A stretch of DNA of 64,000 nucleotides from Hordeum vulgare subsp. vulgare (lineage: Eukaryota; Streptophyta; Magnoliopsida; Poales; Poaceae): positions 352,591,823-352,655,822 of the forward strand of contig NC_058524.1 in the NCBI RefSeq assembly GCF_904849725.1. The letters run 5' to 3'. Shown in pieces: positions 54,744-64,000 of this stretch (within the stretch, counting starts at the first letter, position 1; each line of letters opens with the position of its first letter). Below the pieces are notes generated by a model that searched no databases, was not told the DNA's origin, and saw only the letters and a program-made list of their open reading frames with translations. The position numbers and the translations under genes are program-made.

Positions 54744-57700
54744 TGTCACACCCTGTTTTTGCTACCACTTTCTTTGTAATGCAAAATCTAAGCTTGTTAA
54801 AACTTTTTTCAAAACTAATGATGTGAGTACCATGCTTGTAATTGAATGACTTGTGTGATTATCATGTGATGATAAAACCCCATTTCAGAATATTGAATTA
54901 TTTTCAAAACCTTCTTCTTGTTTCTAATCAGGGTAAAACCCTACTTTGAGTTTCACTACTTGCCCTTGATAGCAAGATTGGTTTCTACCCAAAGTTGGTG
55001 ATTTGACTTTAACTTATTTTAGTATTTCAAAACCACAAGATAATTATTTTTAGAATTATGTTCCTAATTAAATTACATGTCCATTTCTGAAGCCAGAATT
55101 GGTATTCCTATTTGGAAAAATACTTTTCTGCCTTAGAAAAATCTGATTAAATTTGGAGATGATCACAAGGACATATATTTTCCATGCATAAGATTTTAAA
55201 CCCCTATTTATATTACAATTATTTGAGTAAAACACTGATAACCATTTCTGTCTGTTTTGACCTTTTGGAATATTTCCAAAGGAAATATTCTCAATAAAAT
55301 CCTAGAAAATTCAAGTGGTATCCCTAAGCTATATTTGTTGTCCACATAAAGTATCACTTTGATCCAAGGTGATTAAGGACCCCAAATAACCCAAAAAACC
55401 CTTCTGTCCAGATTGGAGTCAGAGCAACTCTACATAGCAACGTTTGTCCTATGATGCTGAAACTTTGCAGGAGTACCTAATACCTCAAATGAGGGTTCCA
55501 CACCAAAAATGGGATTTGTGGGAATTAGTTTGCCCACACTCTCTTTGGAAGGGACAGATGTGGTCAAATAGTGGTGTTTTCAAGTTTACAAAGCTAAACT
55601 TGTCCAATGGAGCTCAAACTTGGTGAAAACCCATTTTTTAGCACCAAACCCAAACCTGTTAAGTTGCAGCACCAGTGGTGGGGTGCAACCCCCTCAAACC
55701 ACTGTTGAGCACCTTCTCACAGATGGGAAAAAGCCCTCTTAGCCACAGCTAAACCCAACCCCTTTTCTCCAAACTCATTGATTAGGTGGCCAATATCAAT
55801 GCCCAACCCTAGTCAACTGGCCCCACACTGGTTCAAAGTGGAAATGCAAAAAACCCAATCTAAGCTTCAGTTCAAAGCTGACAGCACTAGTATTCCTTGT
55901 CTCCCTAGACCATCTGAATGTCCCACGAGAACCAAACAACTAGCCTCACTCCCAGCCAGTGCCAGGACATGCTAGACACGTCCAAAGTGCCTCAGAACGC
56001 ACCAGCATGCCGTGGCATGCCAAAACTGCGCTTCGGACGTGGTACAGGAAGCCACCGAGGTGGCGGCGACGCTCTCAGCCAGTTCCAGCCTCCCCCGAGG
56101 TGTTAAACCTCTTCCCCGACAACCCCTCTGCGTCGAGCAACCATCAGGGGCCCTCCTCTCCTGTGCTAGAGCTCGTGCAATGCATGCCCGCGTGCACCAA
56201 AACTGACCAAGGTTGCGTGGCCATGGATGCTCGACTCCTCTGTCTCTTCCTGTGTTGCAGATGGTTCTGGCAGTCCAAAATCACGTCCTGAGACCGTGGT
56301 TCCTCCCCGGCTCCTCCCTGCACCACCATGCACGCCACGGTGAGTCATCGGAGCTCCCAAATCGGCTCACTGTCGCGGGCCTATTTATAGCCCTCCACCT
56401 CGCTCTTGCACCCCTCAGACAGCTTCACCACGACCACTAGCACCTCCCTAGCCACCCCAGCAAACCAGCAGAGCCCCAATGCTCGAGATCTACCGAGGCC
56501 CCTCCGGCTCGGAGCTCCGGTCGATCTCTGGCTACACGATGGCTCATGCATCCCTCGACCCACCAAACTGATCCCCTCGACCCACCAAACTAATCCCCTC
56601 GACCCGAGGAAGCTTTCCCCCAACTTCCCCGAGCATTTCCGTGCCCCTAGCTGCCTCCTCGACCACCTCCCGAAACTCCTCCCCGCGGCCTCCTCGTCGT
56701 CGGCGAACCCTTGCCTCTCCTTTGTTGTTCCGACCACCAGCAGGTAGGCGGCGTCATGCCGAGCCCATTTATGTCCTCGTTGGGGGCTTGAGAACGTCGG
56801 CAGCCTCGCCAGCATACTTGTCCTCCTCTCTGGCCAGAGGTAGGAGATGACCCCGACAGGTCTGCCCCACCTGTAGGTGGCCCAGCTCCCTCCCCCGCGC
56901 TGCCCGCAGCCGCTAACCGCAGGGCCCCGCACGTCAGGTTCAAACCTGACGGCGCGCGCGCATCGGCAGGATGTCAGCTGGCCTCGGGCCGGCCCAGTTC
57001 CAGGCCGAGCCAGGCCAGGGACTTAGCCCATTTTTCTTTTATTTTTTAAAATCTGATTTCTAAGATTTTTATAAAAATATTTAACCAGTATAAAAATATA
57101 ATTTTTCCACTGTTATTCTTCTAAACATATATAGTATTTAATAACACCTTGAGATGAATTTTTCAAACAACTATTCTGTTTTGCAATAATAAAAATGACT
57201 AAATTGGAATAGTTTTGCTTCTGTTTGGTTGACTTTAAAAATGTTCCTTCATTGGAAACAGAGGCAAATATTTATCAAAATAACAACTTAGATTTATCAG
57301 TAATAAATAACATTTTTAAAATAACTTTGTGATCTATTTTTGAGTGAGCTATTTCTTATTTATTCTTTTGACGATGATAGAAAATCCGTGTGACGAGGGA
57401 ATCGAAGCGGAAGACCTCGAAGACCCCGGATACCTAGCTAACCAAGGCAAGCAGCCCTTTGACCATGATTGAGCATATGTTATATTTCATGTTAAGATAG
57501 CAAGTATTTCCATTGCATATGATCATAAGTGTCGGTAAATCACTAAGGTGATGAAACTGATGGCTCCTCCGGAGCACATGCATTGAGCTTGATCCTACCC
57601 CTTTTGAGGATCATGCTATTATCATGTTGACAAGTAATGCTAGAATAATTAGCATGAGCATGTTGTTGGTATAAAACAAAGAATTATGAAAACCCCGTCG

Positions 57701-58915
57701 GGTGCCACTAATGCCAGAGGGTGATGATGAGTTACGTGGCCACTTTTGGTGAAGTGGTGCACCGGGTATTTTGAGTGAGTATGGTTTTGGAAATGGGATT
57801 AGATTTATGATGTGTTGACTATCCCAACCTTACCAGTACGACCACGTTACCCCTTATGGGACGGGGCTATGTTGATTGCTCTGGTCGGTGCTACCAAAGA
57901 GCCACATTACTAGTGGAGGGAGTGATGTGTGGTCACTCTCGTGATGGGGTCGTGCCAGGTAGGACGACTATGCCATTTTTATGAGTTCCAGGCACACCAT
58001 TGGTCCCCGCATGGTTGATACTGTCCAGAGTCGGTGCTTGTAAGACGTACAACATGTGGGCTGGGTACCAATCGAGTGGACCTCTTAATCTAGTATCGTT
58101 AGGGGAAAGGCATCGATCGGGTACTTACCTCGGGTATGTTATATACCACGAGTCGTGGATGACACGGAAGTTTCTCGGATCTCGTGGGTCCAGCGTACTA
58201 CCTCTGCAGAGTGTAAACTATTCGAATAGCCGTGTCCACGGTCAAGGACAGTTGGGTAATCCTGCTTAAACTACGTCCAGACGTTTGCGCATAAACCAAG
58301 TGTGTGTGAGTGATGATAAAAAGGTGTTATTATGGAAGTAATGATATGACCAAGTTTGATCACTTGGCATATAGGGTGACCCCGGATGGTTCAGCCCTCG
58401 ACAGATATATTGATATCTGTAACCTGTTCTTGAAAAGTAATTCTTTAACTTGATGCATATTCATGATCATTCCACCAAAGATGCATGTTATTGTTATCCT
58501 TCACTTTCAATGTTCATATCAATAGGCTGTTTGCAAGTACATTCCAAAGTACTCATTGGCTTGCCACTAGTTATATTATTGACCAGACATGGAAGGACCG
58601 GAGTTTGGAGGTGAGTACGTCTTCGGAGACGCCCCTGTGAACTAGGACGCTTCCGAGTCAGAATGCCTGTCGGTGTAGGCTTGATGGCATGGGCACACGC
58701 TTAGCCCCTATGATTTCTGCTATTAGTTGTATCAGTATGATTTGGCCTTAGACCCAACCTTGTGAACTTGACCATTCGTTCATGTGATGTAATAATTTGG
58801 TACTCGGATGTAAGACTCTTATTATTCAGTATTTGTGTGTTCGGTGAGCATTGATCTCTAGGATCACTGAGCACAATCATTCGGAGACCTCGACTTGTAA
58901 GTCGGGGTCCCCACA
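54744..58915 (+). mobile_element. Solo LTR S3, about 4.2 kb
   Basis: TGTCACACCC to GGGGTCCCCACA. Flanks GGCTT (54739-54743) and GGTTT (58916-58920); the 5' LTR of A reads GGTTT at the equivalent place (22399-22403), so the left copy has mutated. Collinear with S2 in its last 1.6 kb. The GC-rich island at about 55950-56950 gives accidental frames. No coding domain, PBS or PPT. Confidence 0.9.
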
Positions 58916-59249
58916 GGTTTATTCCCACGAAACCTGCGATGCTCCGGCGCCACAAGGAGAGAGGGGGGAGAGGCCACCTCCTTCTTCTTCTACTTCCTTA
59001 GCCACCTCCCTAGGTGGGACAAGGGGTTCCCCTATGTTCCATGGATGTTATGGCTCCCGGAGGGTAGAAGCCCCTCCGAAATTGGATCTATCTCTGTGTC
59101 TCCCTTTTGTTTTCACGACTATTTTTTTACTGTTTTTTAAATATCCAGAGATCCGTAACTCCAATCGAGGTGAAATTTTGAGGTGATTTGTATCGCAAAA
59201 ATATCTTTCCTCGGGCGACAGTAGGGCCCCAACCATTGTAAGGGGGAGA

Positions 59250-60765
59250 TGTAGGATCAAAAGTATGTCTACAGGGGGTGATTAGACTACTTGACAAGAT
59301 AACTTTTTTGCATTTTCCCAATTTTACTTGAGAGGCAGCTACGACAGTTATAACACGTCAAGTACACCCTAGACATGCAAGTCTAATAGAATAGCAGCGT
59401 AAAGTAAAAGATGCAATTGTAAAGTAGAGGAGTAAGGTAGGGAGATCAAACGATGAGGTTCACACGGCGATTTTTGGCATGGTTCCGGTAGGTGGCGCTA
59501 TCGTACGTACATGTTAGTGGAGACTTCAACCCACGTAGAGTAATGGATGCGAAAGTCCATGGAGGGCTCCACCCACGGAGGGTCCACAAAGAAGCGGCCT
59601 TGTCTATTCCACCATGGCTTCCGTCCATGGAGGACTAGCCTTACTCATGGTAGATCTTCACAAAGTAGGCGATCTCCTTTCCCTTACAAACATCTTGGTT
59701 CAACTCCACAACACGGAGTAGGAGGCTCCCAAGCGACACCTAACCAATCTAGGAGGCACCACCCTACAAAAGGTAATATATGTGGTAGATCAATGGACTC
59801 CGTGCTCTTGTCCTTCTAAAGATAGTCTCCTCAACACAAATCACTCTCTCATAGAATATGCATGGGTAGGAGAGATTGATTTGGTGGAAAGTAGTTTGGG
59901 GAGGCTACATATCAAGTTTCAAATGATAGGATCGGAATATCTTGGTCTCAACACATGAGTAGGTGGTTCTCTCTCAGAAAACGGATCTGGCAGTGAAGTG
60001 TGTGTTCTGAGTGCTTCTCCCATGAATGAGAGGTGGGTCAAGTGGCATATATAGGTAGCATACAAAATCCAACCATTACACACAAAAGGGCAAACTCGAT
60101 TACATCAAAGTTGAAAAGTCGGTGGTACCGATTAGCACAAAGGTGTGAACTTTTGAATCTCGGTGAGGCCGATATATGAAACTCGGTGGCACCGAAAAGG
60201 TGACTAACGGTCATATGGCCAAACTCGGTGGCACCGATACTCAAACTTGGAAATTCCGATTTTGTGTATCTTGGCAATAGAATGTTGGTCACACTGAACT
60301 CTGTAGCACATACTTGGTTTCAATTGCACCAATTTGGTGGGAATGGCTAGGGTTTGTTTCTGAGGTCAAACTTGGTGGGTCCAATAAGGAAATGTTCGTG
60401 ACACTGAATTTGTGTATGTGGAACTTGACAGAGTGCATATGTGGGAAAAATGACTGGGTGTTTTGGTGGCTAACTTTGAGCATTTGAGCAATCAGTTCAT
60501 TTTACTACATCATCCCCTTTTAATAGTATTGGCCTTCCTATGGACTCAAAAAGTGATTTCTCACAAGTATAAAATAAAGAGTCTTCTAGATTCAAGCTTG
60601 AGCCAATGTTATTGCTTTCTTGCATCCAGGGGCATCTCCACAAAAACCTTAAGCCATAGCATCTTTTGAACTTTTTCTGAAATATACTTGGAAAACATAT
60701 TAGTCTAATGATGCATATGTTGTAATCAATTATCAAAACCACCCTAGGGAGCAATTGTGCTTTCA
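59250..60765 (-). repeat. Element D 3' LTR
   Basis: 1516 bp. The minus strand starts TGAAAGCACAATTG and ends CCTGTAGACATACTTTTGATCCTACA. The plus strand therefore runs TGTAGGATC to GTGCTTTCA. It contains four CGGTGG-ACCG-like motifs near 60118-60245. Confidence 0.75.
60118..60245 (-). repeat. Cluster of self-complementary CGGTGGCACCG motifs
   Basis: GTCGGTGGTACCGAT (near 60119), CTCGGTGAGGCCGAT (near 60161), CTCGGTGGCACCGAA (60182-60196) and CTCGGTGGCACCGAT (60225-60239), all with pairing CGGT and ACCG halves. Clusters of this motif recur in related LTRs. Confidence 0.65.
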
Positions 60766-60779
60766 ATCTCCCCCCTTTT
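60766..60779 (-). other. Element D polypurine tract
   Basis: The minus strand AAAAGGGGGGAGAT abuts the LTR start TGAAAGCAC. The preceding TGTTGTCATCAATTACC is the typical lead-in. Confidence 0.8.
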
Positions 60780-61259
60780 GGTAATTGATGACAACATATA
60801 GATCAAAGCTTCGACAACAGATATAATCAATGGTTAGCATCAGCGCTTTGAGAAGTATGTGAAAAGCAAGAGCTCCCCCTAAATTTGTGCATTATTTAAA
60901 ATTTGCATTTGAATACAAATGCACAATCGATTAGGATCATGGGTCACTCTTCCATGTCACATACATCTTGGTGGTGCGTAAACAAAATAGGAATGAATAA
61001 CAATACACATGGCACCAACAAGATAAGTGAATGATCATCACAAAGATAGCTAAAAGATAATAGTGTAGCATCACACAAGGTAAAGCCTATGATCAATCAC
61101 ACAGATAGGATAAAGTCATCCAAAAGACCAAAGGTTTAAAACCGAACGAGAGCAAATAATTCAGAAGCTCTCTCTCACACGAAGTCTATGATCGATACAT
61201 TTTTCCCCTTTGGCAACAAGTTACCAAAAAGTTCAAAAGGTATAGAACTACTCGTCTCT

Positions 61260-62145
61260 CTAGGCAGCTGATGACGGACTCGACAAAAGAGCATCCGCGA
61301 AGGCTTCTTCTGAATGTCCTGGAGCTGGAGGAGTTGATACTAAAGATGCTTCAGCTAGAGCTGGTGCTGAAGGTGATGAATCTTGTGCTGAAGATGTCGG
61401 TCTTGTCTCGTGAATAGGTACAATAGCTGACCTAGGCCTCGTGCTGAACTGAGTAGTAATGGGAGGAGGAGACTCTTCCTCATCATCATCATCATCTTCT
61501 TCTTCATCTTCCTCGTCTGAGAATGGGATCTCCAGTGAGTCAACTTCATGTTGAAGTTGTTTGACTATAGTTGTAAACTCATAAACCTTCACATCCATGT
61601 CATGAAACCTTGTTTGGACGACTCTCTCAAGGCTTTTTTTGACTTTGCGGTATCTCCTGAGTGTTCTTCTCCATGCCTTGGACAGATCTAACTAGAAATG
61701 CCATTTTCTCAGCTTGAGTTCTGAGTTGTGGAACTGGAGGTGGCCTATTTCTACCAGCCTCAGCTTCTGCTACCTCTGCTGCCATTCTTGTTGCAGCTGA
61801 GTTGGGATCATTATCGTCCATTACCACTTCATTGTCTTCAAACTCTAGCTGAAGGGGTAGATGGGGACGTTCAAGTAGATATGCATGCTTGCCTAGCTTG
61901 GCATTGATAAGCATTTGAATGTGAGGACCATATCCGCATGATCTCTTCTAATTTGCAGCAATTCTCCGGATAGTCTCTACTATCAAATCCATCACTCTAA
62001 ATCTAGTATGAGTGTCTAGCAGGTGCAGCAGATTGATGGAATGTCCTCTAATCATCTTTTCATCTCTTGATTTAGGTATCAGGGTGTATCTTAGAATAGT
62101 GTTTGTTGTATGAATGTCTGCTTGCAGAAAGTACACTGAACCCAT
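61260..62145 (-). pseudogene. Element D 'plant transposon protein'-like ORF, C-terminal part
   Basis: One former reading frame in three pieces: 62145-61948 (RDEKMIRGHSINLLHLLDTH, RFRVMDLIVETIRR), a TAG near 61950, 61940-61627 (GYGPHIQMLINAKLGKHAYL, EVVMDDNDPNSAATRMAAEV), then a frameshift in a 7-A run near 61635, and 61617-61260 (a linker, a run of Asp/Glu 61470-61520, and a Ser/Pro/Ala-rich tail). I know this type as the uncharacterised protein of grass non-autonomous LTR elements. The third ORF of element E occupies a comparable position, but I cannot show homology. Function unknown. Confidence 0.55.
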
Positions 62146-62346
62146 CTATCGGTGCACTAGAGACTGGGGTCCCTTGTGCCCCAGACTTGTGCATGGGCGC
62201 CGGCAATGCCCCTGGTAGTAGTGCACGAGGAAGACTGGCAGGAAGACAAACTAAGACCCACCGAGGCCACGCCGCCTCTCCGAGGACGTAGAGTTCAAGA
62301 GCTCCAGATACAAGGCCCCGGCAAGCCCTCCTTGCAGGGAAGACCC
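62146..62346. other. GC-rich stretch before element F
   Basis: About 200 bp of GC-rich sequence between the start of D's open frame and F. Not recognised. It may belong to D or to a third element hit by F. Confidence 0.3.
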
Positions 62347-63820
62347 TGATATGTCTCAAACTTATCAACTTTTCCAAACACTTTTGCTATTGTTTTTGCC
62401 TCATTCTTGCATGATTTGAATGAAACTAACCTGGACTCATGCTATTTTCAGCAGAGCTGTTTGTACGGTTTTCTTGTGTGCATGAAAATGGATATTTAGA
62501 CGTCCCGGCAAATTCCCATAAAAACAGAGAAAATCCACGCACCGGGAGGAACCATGGGCCAGAAGATGGCCCAGAGGGGAGCCACAGGGCCCCTAGGCGA
62601 CCTATGGGCACGACCTACCCCCTGGCCGCGCCGGGAGGCCACCTGGGTGGGGCCCACCCACTCTGGTGCCCAACTTTGGCTCCTATTTTTACCCGTGATG
62701 CAGAAATCCTAGAACAAAAGTCATTTTCCAAGTTCCCGACGCGGAGCCCCCGCCACCTCTCGAGCCCTACTTTGGCTCCTATTTTTACCCGTGATGCAGA
62801 AATCCCAGAACATATCTGGATGCAAATCCAATGCCACCCTCGGTTCTTCTTCGGGAGAGCTAATCTGGAGGCTGTTTTGGCCTCCGGAGAGGGAAAATCG
62901 TCGCCATCGTCCTCACAATCAGCACTCCATCGTCCTCCCATGGCTTCCCCCATCATGTGTGAGTAATTCTCTGATGTAGGTGAAGGGGATGGGAGAGATT
63001 GAATGAGTTAGATCATGTAATAGTACGTTGGATTGTTGGGGGCATGTTGCCTATCATTTACTATGGTGTTTATCATCTTTGCTACTACTTGTGACTCTTA
63101 ATACTTGTCACTTTGGGCCCGAGTGCCATGATTTCATATCTGAACACCTTATGTTTTCATGATTATATTTGTGTTCTAGATCCTATCTATGAGTAGCATG
63201 CACCTATTATAGTCCGGAACCGGCGATCCCAATGGTGACAACATGGGACACCAAAGGGGGTAGACTACAGTTTGAGGATTCCATGTATCCATTGATTTAT
63301 AATGCTTTGTTCCAGTGCTCTTTGACAGAGCACCTTAATCTCCATAAGTTCCTTTTGGCCCCGTTGATAGTGGGATGGTAGGACAAAAGATGTTGTGCAA
63401 GTTCTTATTGCAAGCACGCACGACTACCTCGGGATACATGCCTAATGTTTGATATATGCCTTGATGATCATTACTTTTCTATGTGCCTTGCCCCAAGTTA
63501 AATACATGATATCTCTCATCCATGACCAACCATCCATCTCCCTAGCCTAAAGTGTTTTAATCCTGCTGGTCACAAGTCGCTTTACTTTCGATGTTTTACT
63601 TTCGTTGCTTTGCCACTATTATTTCCGTTGCCACCATCACTTCCATATCACTGTTGCTACTAATATTTCGTTGCCAAGCAAGTATCTTTCAGGTGCGGTT
63701 GAATTGACAACTCAACTGTTAAAGCTTATAATATTCTTTGGCTCCCTTTGTGTCGAATCAATTAATTGGATTATCTTACCCGCGAAGACTGTTGCAATCC
63801 CCTACACTTGTGGGTTATCA
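62347..63820 (+). repeat. Element F 5' LTR
   Basis: 1474 bp, TGATATGTCTCAAAC to TTGTGGGTTATCA. The upstream half differs from E's LTR and carries a 44-bp direct repeat (62673-62716 and 62769-62812, one mismatch, offset 96 bp). Confidence 0.85.
62673..62812 (+). repeat. 44-bp direct repeat in element F LTR
   Basis: Copies at 62673-62716 and 62769-62812, both ACTTTGGCTCC to CAGAAATCCyAGAACA, separated by 52 bp. They are located where the promoter and leader lie in E. Confidence 0.9.
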
Positions 63821-63831
63821 AGACTATTTTC

Positions 63832-63849
63832 TAGCACCGCTGCCGCGGA
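63832..63849 (+). other. Primer binding site of element F (degenerate)
   Basis: TAGCACCGCTGCCGCGGA at the same distance from the LTR as in E. Four positions differ from the usual TGGCGCCGTTGCCGGGGA, so priming is probably lost. Confidence 0.65.
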
Positions 63850-63906
63850 GCATAGCTTTATTTACAAGTCTACTTGGAGTTATTTTCTTGATGCGATTTA
63901 TTCACT

Positions 63907-64000
63907 ATGGGTAAGAAAGGAGACCCCAAGGTTCCAATTTTATTATCCACCACGAGAAAAGATTATGTTCTCAGCACTAGCGCTACACTTGATTCACCTT
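63907..64000 (+). CDS. gag: gag of element F, N-terminal start
   Basis: MGKKGDPKVPILLSTTRK followed by a SATLDSP segment that matches the FALDSP of element E's gag start. Open to the window edge. Basic N-terminus, no domain yet. Confidence 0.7.
   Translation, partial: MGKKGDPKVPILLSTTRKDYVLSTSATLDSP

Larger units (their letters stand above)
21870..58932 (+). mobile_element. Element A: complete Tat-lineage Gypsy retrotransposon carrying four insertions
   Basis: The outer span is 37,063 bp. After subtracting guests C, Copia, S2 and S3 and their duplications, A is about 12.5 kb. LTRs are 21870-22414 and 54211-54743 plus 58921-58932. Target duplication CCTGC is at 21865-21869 and 58933-58937. 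Order: LTR, PBS, gag, protease, RT-RNase H, second RNase H, integrase, hairpin repeat array, antisense gene, PPT, LTR. The second RNase H after the pol RNase H is the recognised mark of the Tat lineage. All sense genes are broken. The terminal TG of the 5' LTR is now CG and the terminal CA of the 3' LTR is AA. Confidence 0.85.
20984..59249 (-). mobile_element. Family B LTR, right copy (split by element A)
   Basis: Real sequence is 20984-21869 and 58938-59249. It begins TGATAACGCAAACAAG on the plus strand and aligns with 3067-3803 and 7731-7985. The join is secure: A is flanked by CCTGC at 21865-21869 and 58933-58937, and the text after the second CCTGC (GATGCTCCGGCGCCACAAGG) continues the LTR as at 7865-7960 (CTTCTTCC, CACCTCCCTAGGTGGGA, CCATGGATG). 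The distal end is not clear because element D begins at 59250. On the minus strand this is B's 5' LTR. Confidence 0.7.
59250..62346 (-). mobile_element. Element D: minus-strand LTR retrotransposon, 3' part
   Basis: 3' LTR at 59250-60765, PPT, then internal sequence with a broken ORF (61260-62145). The upstream part is lost or displaced by element F at 62347. The left flank is GGAGA (59245-59249); the matching right copy is outside the window. I recognise the LTR type (minus strand TGAAAGCACAATTGCTCCC to GATCCTACA) as frequent in Triticeae but cannot name it. Confidence 0.7.
62347..64000 (+). mobile_element. Element F: Athila-like Gypsy element, 5' end
   Basis: 5' LTR at 62347-63820, PBS at about 63832-63849, gag start at 63907; the rest is beyond the window. 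It resembles element E in the R/U5 part (GGGCCCGAGTGCCATGATTTCAT, GGTGCGGTTGAATTGACAACTCA, CACTTGTGGGTTATCA) and in the gag start. Confidence 0.85.

Noticed and set aside
56381..56932. 183-codon minus-strand open frame in S3
   Set aside because: Inside the GC-rich part of a solo LTR; Gly/Arg-rich composition from base bias, with no counterpart frame in S2.

Overview
The window reads as intergenic DNA of a large-genome grass. It is most likely Triticeae (wheat, barley or rye type), because the Copia LTRs beginning TGTTGGAATTATG look like the Angela/BARE/WIS group of those genomes and almost every base belongs to nested LTR retrotransposons. I found no convincing host gene, tRNA, rRNA or CRISPR array. 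Family placements come from sequence recognition, not from a database search.

Layout. 1-1062 is the end of a Copia-type LTR. 1063-1480 is unassigned. About 1481 to 59249 is one minus-strand Gypsy-like family, called B here: internal fragment, LTR 3067-7988, internal 7989-20983, and second LTR 20984-21869 plus 58938-59249. Into B were inserted a 3.9-kb solo LTR (S1, 3804-7725), a complete gag-pro-only Athila-like element (E, 8901-18283), and a complete Tat-lineage Gypsy element (A, 21870-58932). A has itself been hit four times: by a rearranged element whose core is a 6.3-kb palindrome (C, 23283-30902), by a Copia element (31635-40253), by solo LTR S2 (48131-52207) and by solo LTR S3 (54744-58915). 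After B come a minus-strand element D (59250-about 62346) and the start of another E-like element F (62347-end). Target-site duplications support S1, S2, S3, A, C, E and the Copia element. Stripped of its guests, A is about 12.5 kb.

Element A is the richest object. On the plus strand it has LTR, PBS, gag, protease, RT-RNase H, a second RNase H (the Tat hallmark) and integrase, all broken by stops and frameshifts. On the minus strand, facing pol, is a separate gene with its own TATA box (53784-53793), a start codon at 53677, an N-terminal region resembling the 'putative gypsy type transposon' (Transposase_28) family, and at least three frame-preserving GT-AG introns. Solo LTR S2 sits inside one of these introns. 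Between the convergent 3' ends of pol (44700) and the antisense gene (46187) lies an array of about seven repeats built from alternating hairpins.

Other points of interest are the palindrome in C, a potential long-hairpin RNA source against its own retrotransposon family, and the Copia element. The latter has lost its protease catalytic Asp, carries a nonsense codon before RNase H, has no PBS because a 104-bp copy of the neighbouring gag abuts its 5' LTR, and has lost the TATA region from its 3' LTR.
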